64,000 nt of DNA from Tiliqua scincoides (taxonomy: Eukaryota > Chordata > Lepidosauria > Squamata > Scincidae), in the NCBI RefSeq assembly GCF_035046505.1, contig NC_089821.1, positions 1,956,001 to 2,020,000 on the forward strand, given 5' to 3'. The position numbers and the translations under genes were made by a program. The notes beneath the pieces are model-generated. The model was not told where the DNA came from. It did not search any database and was given only the letters and a program-made list of their open reading frames with translations. Position 1 is the first letter of the stretch. Each line of letters begins with the position of its first letter. Below are positions 58,501-64,000 of this stretch, in pieces.

Positions 58501-59597
58501 CAGTCTTAACATAATGAAGATGAAGTGTATTATATTAAAGACATGCAGAGAACTGTGTATATTCACATTTCTAAGAATCCCTTTATCCAATCAACAATGG
58601 CTGCAACTCAGGAAACCATTAAACCTAACAACCCCACCGACGTTAACAGGACTTTAAAAATCATAGAGAACTGTACACTAAAGTATGGCTAGCTCTTCAT
58701 TCACACATTTGTTTTCACTTTACACTTTTCAAGTTTAGCCTTTACAGCTAAAGACTAGAGATTCGACTAGGAACATTCTCAAGTGCCTTATGCTCGACTT
58801 CTGCAACCCCTGCAGAGTACAAGGGAACAGAACAGAACAGGACTGATGGGGAGGGCTAAAGGAGCAAACTGCATAACCCCCTAGTTTCCTTCCCCCACCC
58901 TGTTTCCACAGGGAACAACAGGAAAACATTATGTTGGGCCAAGTACACAAGATCTGGTCCATTGATCAATATGAGCTCATTGCTGCTGATGCTACTATTA
59001 CTACTACTATTACTAATCAGCATCAGCATCTGGTCAGTTCTTTAACACTCATTGCTACAGTGTTATGCAGTGTTATACAGTGTTATGAGAATAATGCTCA
59101 TTCCAGCAGCATTAAATTCTGACTTGTCAATAGTAAATATTTTCTGGTCTGCAGTTTGGAAATTACCAACAAGGCCAAGTTGCATCTTCCACTCCATGGC
59201 CACGTGCTGCATTTATTTCTTGTTTATAATAATAATCAACAGAGGAAAGGCTTGCCTTTCATGTAAAGTTTAGAAAAACAGGGATGAATTCTCAGTTCTA
59301 GACTCACACCCTGGAAGCTCACATCCTGCTTGAAAAAGACAAGAAACCTCTGAACACACATCCATAGTTTACTGCTACATGAACCTTACATCTGCCTGCT
59401 CAATTCTAACATTGTTTTCAGATATTTTTAGATAACACAAATTGTATCAAGGTTTACAAGTGGACTGGATTTCACACAAAATGTTCCAAATAGTTGATTT
59501 ACTTACTGATCTTTCAGGTCTGTAAATTGTTTTTCAAGATTGGACATCTCATCTAAACACTCCATTCTTCTTCTTTCACAGTCCTCATCATCCATTT
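43380..59597 (-). CDS. BRMS1L: BRMS1L, SIN3-HDAC co-repressor subunit (exons 2-10; exon 1 outside window)
   Basis: Nine exons on the minus strand translate collinearly to the BRMS1-like protein: 59507-59597, 58377-58504, 54825-54904, 51374-51470, 49583-49666, 48838-48902, 47159-47198, 45783-45909 and 43380-43503. All junction phases agree. Readable blocks include [51 protein letters not shown] and [16 protein letters not shown]. The family (Sds3/BRMS1) is known to bind SIN3 and class I HDACs in the nucleus through coiled coils; the charged helical part here is in exons 2-5. The acidic N terminus (about 48 residues in human) is missing because its exon lies past 64000. Eight introns are GT-AG or AT-AC, and several carry CR1, hAT or SINE insertions. 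The C terminus reads ...SIKHNHN, two residues longer than the human ...SIKHS that I remember. The paralogue BRMS1 is less likely, because the match to BRMS1L is near-identical. Confidence 0.96.
43876..44224. repeat. hAT-type MITE in BRMS1L intron 9
   Basis: CAGCGGTTCCCAAACACC on the left and AGTTTGAGAACCTCAG on the right form the familiar hAT ends. The target duplication is not recognisable. Confidence 0.6.
44836..45257. repeat. Tigger-like MITE in BRMS1L intron 9
   Basis: CAGCCGTGCCCCTATATCTG is mirrored by the right end (reversed CAGGCAGACCCCCATATCCA), with TA at the edges. 422 bp with no coding capacity. Confidence 0.65.
45422..45559 (-). repeat. 5S rRNA-derived SINE with LINE-A tail (copy 2)
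   Basis: Same composite as at 32.6 kb: 5S-like body with the box A to box C region present, then the LINE-A tail. It shares with copy 1 the non-5S variant GTTACCCTGCACATGCC at the head. It lacks about 11 nt between the two GATCTCG repeats of 5S. GTTGGATT flanks both sides (45412-45419, 45560-45567), a short target duplication. Confidence 0.9.
45783..45909 (-). CDS. BRMS1L: BRMS1L exon 9
   Basis: 127 nt encoding (P)[17 protein letters not shown]...[16 protein letters not shown](S). The acceptor is CTTCTTTCAG and the donor is GTAAAG. Against human, [10 protein letters not shown] replaces YYDGEWYIRG and DRKDE replaces DKKDE; these are conservative lineage changes. Confidence 0.94.
46588..47125. 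repeat. Candidate DNA element with TATAAGTCGACCC words
   Basis: Left part ACTTGAATATAAGTTGATC and right part CATGTATAAGTCGACCCATG/TTTTGACTTGTACAC look like related subterminal repeats in opposite sense. The boundaries are approximate. Confidence 0.3.
47159..47198 (-). CDS. BRMS1L: BRMS1L exon 8 (microexon-sized)
   Basis: 40 nt encoding [13 protein letters not shown](P). The acceptor is GTATTTCAG and the donor is GTAAGG. It is too short for ORF scanning and was found by following the protein. The KTEP motif resembles a SUMO-type or proline-directed site, but that is speculation. Confidence 0.92.
47470..47735 (-). mobile_element. CR1 LINE fragment lacking its 3' end
   Basis: Minus-strand [19 protein letters not shown] ... 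[19 protein letters not shown] and some UTR. Both ends are missing. Confidence 0.85.
48000..48106 (+). repeat. LINE/SINE 3' end with (TTG)n tail
   Basis: TATGTAAACCGCCTTGAATA, then AAAGGCGGTATATTAATACC and TGTTGTTGTTGTTGTTG. An L2-like tail variant in intron 7. Confidence 0.6.
48838..48902 (-). CDS. BRMS1L: BRMS1L exon 7, starts after an AC acceptor
   Basis: 65 nt encoding (G)[21 protein letters not shown]. It is preceded by ...CATATTAAC, so the acceptor dinucleotide is AC. Only this junction restores the VSGPYIV reading. The donor GTATGG is of ordinary type. Confidence 0.93.
48903..49582 (-). other. BRMS1L: U12-type (AT-AC) intron of BRMS1L
   Basis: On the minus strand the intron begins ATATCCTTTG and ends TCCCTTAACATATTAAC, so it has an AT donor, an AC acceptor and a branch-like CCCTTAAC about 10 nt before the acceptor. 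These are the three marks of introns removed by the minor spliceosome. No GT-AG alternative keeps the conserved VSGPYIV reading. Confidence 0.85.
49583..49666 (-). CDS. BRMS1L: BRMS1L exon 6, ends at a U12-type donor
   Basis: 84 nt encoding (E)[16 protein letters not shown]...KKPVVVS(G), with a basic patch RKKRK that could serve as a nuclear localisation signal (inference). The acceptor is TTCCGCAG. The downstream splice site is not GT: the exon ends GTATCAG and the intron starts ATATCCTTT, the U12 AT-AC donor consensus. Confidence 0.93.
50167..50510. repeat. hAT-like MITE in intron 5
   Basis: Left CAGCGTTCCTCAATGTTTGT and right ACTAGTTGAGAAGAGGGA give partly matching inverted ends with TACCAC words inside both. 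Degraded. Confidence 0.4.
51374..51470 (-). CDS. BRMS1L: BRMS1L exon 5
   Basis: 97 nt encoding [18 protein letters not shown]...DRHSIDITS. The acceptor is CTCCTTTCAG and the donor is GTAACC. It continues the coiled-coil heptads and ends one base into the next glutamate codon. Confidence 0.94.
52465..52985. repeat. Decayed DNA element in intron 4
   Basis: GGCCCAATTCTATCCCCTGC start, matching the GGGCCCAATCCTATCC family, and an end with GGCAGCACAAGGCCACAAC that is also found (reversed) near 26590. The middle is unassigned. Confidence 0.4.
53080..53409. repeat. hAT-type MITE in intron 4
   Basis: CAGGGTAGGCAACCTATGGC and GTTGCCAATCCCTG inverted ends; flanking ATGTAAAC and GTGCAGAC agree at 5 of 8 positions. 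Confidence 0.7.
53685..53752 (+). repeat. LINE/SINE 3' end
   Basis: TTTGTAAGTCACATTTGGGA, AGATATACACTGAATAAATA, AT-rich tail. Old. Confidence 0.4.
54366..54426 (+). repeat. L2-like 3' end
   Basis: Same terminal sequence as 8020-8074: CGCTTTGTGAAC, AAAGCGGTATATAAATACTG, (TAA)n. Confidence 0.65.
54825..54904 (-). CDS. BRMS1L: BRMS1L exon 4
   Basis: 80 nt encoding (G)[18 protein letters not shown]...RQHCE. The acceptor is TTTATAG and the donor is GTACTG. It is part of the coiled coil. The phase fits exon 3 (split Gly) and exon 5 (phase 0). Confidence 0.93.
55505..56957 (-). mobile_element. CR1 LINE with inverted 5' endonuclease segment
   Basis: 55505-56674 is a minus-strand CR1 ([10 protein letters not shown] to the 3' end; frames 55747-56469 and 56339-56692). 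From about 56675 to 56957 the strand flips: plus-strand [19 protein letters not shown] ... GVAVYVKEG ... [11 protein letters not shown] is the CR1 APE endonuclease with its ETWW catalytic motif. This is the layout of a 5' inversion with an internal deletion, in intron 3. Confidence 0.9.
56965..58013 (-). mobile_element. CR1 LINE, older subfamily with longer 3' UTR
   Basis: Minus-strand 3' end at about 56970, the long UTR block (CCTCGCCAGTCTGGTGT), then RT C-terminal fragments ([19 protein letters not shown]). More diverged than its neighbour at 55.5 kb. Confidence 0.88.
58014..58110. repeat. Tigger-like end fragment
   Basis: TTGTCCCTTGTTATCCACTG and AGTGGATTAAAAAAAACAGT words as in Tigger ends. 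Partial. Confidence 0.35.
58377..58504 (-). CDS. BRMS1L: BRMS1L exon 3
   Basis: 128 nt encoding [16 protein letters not shown]...QIRTKVA(G). The donor is GTAAGC and the acceptor ends in TTAAG. It carries the KAPEYLEPL segment that is strongly conserved in the BRMS1 family. One substitution against human is visible (LAAL for LATL). Confidence 0.94.
59507..59597 (-). CDS. BRMS1L: BRMS1L exon 2
   Basis: 91 nt encoding (E)[10 protein letters not shown]...EKQFTDLKD(Q). The acceptor is a TTTTCTTAG tract and the donor is GTAAGT. It begins in phase 1 (the glutamate codon is shared with exon 1) and ends in phase 2. It opens the helical, charged coiled-coil region. Confidence 0.93.
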
Positions 59598-61170
59598 CTA
59601 AGAAAAGAAATGTCCACTTTTAAAATGCATCGGAACAGTTGGGTCCTTCCACCTCCTCCCCTGTCCAAATCTATTTTACAGAACTTATTAAACAAATTAA
59701 TTAAACAAATTATTCAGAATGCTAGCAGAATGCTCAGTTTTAATCAGTGCTGACATTTTAAGAGGAAGTAATCTCTGGCTTTTTAAAAAAAAAAAAAACT
59801 GATGTAGCATACAAAGTCCAAACTGAAGATTTCCTACTGTTCTGCTATTCATTCCCTGATCAGATTGCTCAAACATGCACTTCAGCTTTTCACTCAACTA
59901 TATTAATATTTCAAAGCATAGTGCAACAAGGAGTCATAACAATTGAATGAATCAATCCTCAGGAATGTAAAGTTGGTAACATGACTTGATATTGCCTTTG
60001 TTAAAGGCAGGGTAGAAATGGAAAACAAAATTGTTATAAGTCGTTGCCTTAGTTTATGAAGCAGAAGCAATCTAGTGTCACCAATGATAGTGAATGGTCT
60101 GAAAAATATATTTAAAACGTTTCAGTATTCTGATCCTACTTTAATATGCTGCATCCCAAAGAACTCCTGTGGTTTCTTCCTGGGCATTGTGTAGGTTATC
60201 AAAAAAGTGAGGGTGAGTGAGAGGAGACAAGGATGATCCTCAACAGCCCTAGAGAACTATCAGTCTTGGAACTTGTGCCACTTGAGTTCTCCCTCCTCAA
60301 AAGATTTTTTAAATCAAAGATGGACAGATCAATACTGTGATGTCAAAGGTTTTGAACTACAAAATCAAAACGAAATGTCAACAGCACCAATTCAAGTCAG
60401 AACAAGATGATCTCACCGTGCCTGCTCTACTCCTAGTCTCTTTCTTATACAAGAGAGAATTTAAAGCAAGCTGTTGAAAGCTTGAGACTGAGATTCACAG
60501 TCTTAAAAGACTAGCTCTACTTCCTTTGCAGCTGACATTTGTTATTACATATTTATTAGCAGCTGAGTGAGGGATTTTTTTTTTTTAAAGAAGAACCAGA
60601 GGGTCTTGCAGAAATGCTGAAGGAGACTGAAAAGTGAATCAAAAAGACAAATCCCTAGAGCTTACAGGATACATTTATTGTCCTTACACATTAATATGAG
60701 AGCTTGTCTTTTTGAAGAATTATTCAAGAAAGAATAAATGACCCTGCTCTGGATTCTTCTCATTAAATGATGGTATAACTCAGTCACAAGGACACTGTGC
60801 CTCTTCTGCATTTCTGCCAGCCTGGCATCTTCACTGGGCACCTACTGAAAGCAGCACTACCAAATGATGGTCAGGGTCTTGGTCCAACGGAATTACCTTG
60901 CCATGGAAATTGAATAATAAACTACCACAGCATCATAGCCGTGTGGCGACTATGTTACTATGGTCAATATTCATCACATGCCAACTTAAAACTTGGTGTT
61001 TTTCAAAAGAGTGAAAGAAACTTCCTTTGTTTTGTTTTTTTTGGAGGGGGGAGGGAGAAGGACACAGGCTGAGGCTTATCCGATGCTTCATTGCGCTTTT
61101 CTCTGCTAAAGGGCCAGTTGCACACATTAGGCAGAAGATGCACATTCTTGTAAAGTAAAAGAAAGGTCAC

Positions 61171-61173
<3 letters not shown>

Positions 61174-61228
<55 letters not shown>
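61174..61228. repeat. (GA)n microsatellite
   Basis: About 27 uninterrupted GA units in BRMS1L intron 1. Confidence 0.95.
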
Positions 61229-61232
<4 letters not shown>

Positions 61233-61683
61233 TCTGAGCATTCACATTACTTTGGAGCAACTTACAGACAAATTTAAAGTTAGTCCATGGGTGAAAAATG
61301 TTCACCGTCCTCTTAAAGTTCAAGACCTTGCGGACAGAAGGCTCTGTGGTTGTGGACAGAAACAGAGCACACACCACTGAACAGAAAGCAGAAGTGCCCA
61401 CTTATTCTTCTGAGAACTTGAAGCAGGACAAAGATGAGGATAACAGACTATCATTCATTTTCTCTACAAAATCCTGAAGAATGTCAGAGAACAATGCATA
61501 CCTGAACACCTGAAGACCCAGTTCTTCACTAGAAGACACCAGAGGTGACTACACAATGTGCACTTTGCAGCACACAAACCACCCCACTTCAGGATAAGCA
61601 GGAGCAAAGTCAGTTGCAGGAAGGGGCGGCAGACTCTCAAGCATACTATGGGGCAAAATGTGCCTTCGTTATACAAGCCAATA

Positions 61684-61756
61684 AAAGCTTTGTAAGCTGC
61701 CTTGAGCATCTACTTGGGCATGGGAAAGGCAGGGTATAAATTTCTTAAATAAATTG
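61684..61756 (+). repeat. LINE/SINE 3' end
   Basis: TTTGTAAGCTGCCTTGAGCA, GGAAAGGCAGGGTATAAATT, AAATAAAT tail. Confidence 0.55.
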
Positions 61757-62317
61757 CTGGGCTTTGAGATGAACTTCAGTGCCATATCAGCTAAGCAGGA
61801 TTCAGTGGACAGAAACACTCTTATCCCTGAAATGTCATCAGTATCTTGTTTAAACAGATACACCGACGAGGGAAGTGAACACTCTCAAAACAATTGCCAT
61901 GATGTGCACTGGATGGAAATGACAGATTGCATTTTCATCTCATTGAACATGACTGGCAGTAGGTTCAGAAGACTAAATAGCAGAATTTCTTCATGCAACA
62001 CAATCAATCTACAGAATTCATTGCCATATCATATGGCAAACGTCTCAGGGTTTTTAAAAAGTCCTCTAAGTTCGTAGATAAATTAATGGAAAGCAAGACT
62101 ATTAACCAGGATAGCTAAAAGTGGAAACTCTATATTCAGAGACAGCATACCATGTCAAATGCTTGGGAGAGAACAGATGCGGTGATCGTGCTTTGTGCTT
62201 CCCCAGAGATGGATGACTGACCAGGTCTAGAGAAAGAGTACTGGATAAGGCTTGACTGTTGGATGGATTCAACATACCAACTTCTATGTTCTTAGGACAT
62301 TTTTGATGCAGAGGTAA

Positions 62318-62577
62318 TCAGAATACCAAATTGCAAGTCACGTTCTGGCAACTCCTGCGACGCCGCTGGAACCAACCATATTGGCCTCTGCCTTTCCATT
62401 GGACCATTTCAGCGACGTGGAGAGGGGGGATTTGCTGCATGGGTAACAGCCTATCCTCCATACCTACTTTACCCAGGCTTCGCGCACTGGAGAGGACACT
62501 CTGTTCCAGAACCACCATTCAGAGCGTGACACCATAGTCTTCCAAGACTGAAGGATGCCAACAACAACAAACTGCAA
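62318..62577 (+). repeat. Non-autonomous element with LINE-A 3' end
   Basis: 62508-62577 is the last LINE-A coding bases and tail (GTTCCAGAACCACCATTCAG, CTTCCAAGACTGAAGGATGC, then CAACAACAACAAAC). The 180 bp before it (CTGGCAACTCCTGCGACGCC ... TTTACCCAGGCTTCGCGCAC) matches no other LINE-A copy here. Either a deletion derivative of a related LINE or another SINE using the tail. Confidence 0.6.
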
Positions 62578-63444
62578 GTTTGTTATTAAAATGTTAACTG
62601 CCAAAGAGAAAACCAGATTAAACCCACTGCCGAACATAGCACGCTTACTCTGCTTGCTGTGTGAACAGAAGGGCCAATGCAAGCTTTAAGTTCTGGATGG
62701 CTACTCCTAAATTTATGCATTTGTACAAGGAGTTAAGAAGAACAAAGTATACAAGCCTGCAATGCATATATGCAGAATTCATTCTAGCAAACACACTCCA
62801 TTTATTTGGGGCTACAGGAGAGATAGAAGGGCAAGTTCTAAATCATGCATCCACAGCATGGTGCCAACAGGGGCGTCCAGCAGTGCCAACCTACCCACCT
62901 GCTACAGCAATTACTGCCACCATCTTCTCCCCGTATGACAGAAAAACGGTGGAGAACAGAAGCGAATAAATGCAGAATGTCTCCCTAACCTCTTGCCCAT
63001 ACTTCTTCCTTTCCCCACCGCCAAGCAGAACTTGGAAAAGAGGAGCATATGAAACATGCCCAGTTGCTGCCCAACCACTACTGTGTTGTTTCTCAGTTCT
63101 ATCCTGTGGGTAAGTCTCCCTTCTTCCCCACTGACACAGAAACAGCTTCATGAGCAGGAACTCTTGTCTTTGCACCTGTGTTCTGGAGGAGCAGGGAAGG
63201 CTGCCGAAGAATCAGGGGCGTGCCTATGAGCCTAGTTACTACAAATACACAATATGGAATAATGAAAAATCTCCTGCCTTCTTACCCACCAGAACTCAGC
63301 TATGGCTCTTCTGAAGACCTTAGCTGAGGGGAAGAAACAACAGGATCATTCATCCTAAACTGTCATAATCCTTTCAAGACTTTTACTAGCTTTTAATACA
63401 CAGTAATTTTAAACAGAAATTTCATATGTGCTCTTGTGAATCTC

Positions 63445-63585
63445 ATAAGAACAGCCCCACTGGATCAGGCCACAGGCCCATCTAGTCCAGCTTCCTGTAT
63501 CTCACAGCAGCCCACCAAATGATCCAGGGAGCACACCAGATAACAAGAGACCTGCATCCTGGTGCCCTCCCTTGCATCTGACATC
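63445..63585 (-). mobile_element. CR1 LINE, very short 3' end
   Basis: The terminal 135 bp of CR1 (plus-strand CATAAGAACAGCCCCACTGG to CCCTCCCTTGCATCTGACAT), truncated inside the 3' UTR. Confidence 0.9.
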
Positions 63586-63865
63586 TCCAAAGTTAATTTA
63601 GTTTTTCAGTTGTTTAAGGCAAGCCTGTCAATACAAACTGTCAAAGTTTCCCCTACCCTTCCAATCCCAGATCTGAATGCTGCTATGATCCTGACCCCCA
63701 ACTCACTCCTTCCAACTGCACCCAATACTAATCTATCAGTCCCAAAATACTGTATATGAAGATCAAATATTTTTGTTGTAAAAGTGGGTAGAGGACCTTT
63801 ATATAAAATTTAGTAGTCTACTGACAGAGTAGTAGTTTAATAATTATTTATAACTGCAAAACGGT

Positions 63866-64000
63866 ATATACAGTGGGCCTTCGGTATCAGTGGGGGATCT
63901 GTCCCAGGACACACACACACACACACACCCCCGCAGATAGCGAGTTCAGCAAATAATTGAATCCACAGGAGAGGCCGGTGCAGCAACAACTTACCTGAGG
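63866..64000. repeat. Tigger-like element, left end (runs off window)
   Basis: TATACAGTGGGCCTTCGGTA, GTGGGGGATCTGTCCCAGGA, a CA repeat (63901-63928), then CCGCAGATAGCGAGTTCAGC. Typical Tigger terminal layout; the remainder is outside. Confidence 0.5.

Larger units (their letters stand above)
59598..64000 (-). other. BRMS1L: BRMS1L intron 1 (partial)
   Basis: No exon resembling the acidic N terminus (EMEVDYAENEG...) or a CpG-rich promoter is seen up to 64000. The interval holds a long GA repeat, a LINE-type tail near 61.7 kb, a LINE-A-tailed repeat near 62.5 kb, a CR1 3' end near 63.5 kb and a Tigger-like end at the edge. The rest is unique intronic DNA. Confidence 0.7.

Overview
This looks like vertebrate nuclear DNA, most likely from a squamate reptile (lizard or relative). 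The evidence is many CR1 LINE copies with the sauropsid-type 3' end and TTCTTATG-like tail, L2-like LINE tails, abundant hAT, Harbinger-like and Tigger-like MITEs, and one intron-rich gene whose exons translate almost exactly to BRMS1L. The species call is inference; a tuatara or turtle is not excluded. There are no bacterial-type operons, CRISPR arrays or LTR/retroviral copies that I can support.

Layout: 1-41 kb is intergenic and repeat-rich. It holds about nine CR1 copies on both strands, five copies of a second APE-type LINE (called LINE-A here, clade not assigned) including one with an uninterrupted 882-codon frame, tRNA-derived SINEs, many MITEs, and a few unique stretches that could be conserved non-coding DNA. 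About 41.1-43.4 kb is the probable 3' UTR of BRMS1L. From 43.4 to 59.6 kb, nine coding exons of BRMS1L lie on the minus strand; all splice phases fit, and the stop codon is at 43380-43382. The first coding exon and promoter lie beyond 64000, so 59.6-64 kb is intron 1. One BRMS1L intron (48903-49582) has AT-AC ends and a U12-type branch motif.

How the parts work together: BRMS1L encodes an Sds3-family subunit of the SIN3-HDAC co-repressor and is the only host gene visible. The rest is a layered transposon landscape. The most interesting relation is parasitic. Two copies of a 5S rRNA-derived SINE (32.6 and 45.4 kb) end in the same roughly 33-bp tail as LINE-A, which suggests that LINE-A mobilises a 5S SINE family. 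A third sequence at 62.3-62.6 kb also carries the LINE-A tail on an unrelated body. Two LINE insertions, one LINE-A and one CR1, have 5' inversions of the kind made by twin priming. Some CR1 copies carry a tandemly multiplied 3' end whose 140-bp unit contains a ZNF143/THAP11-type promoter motif.
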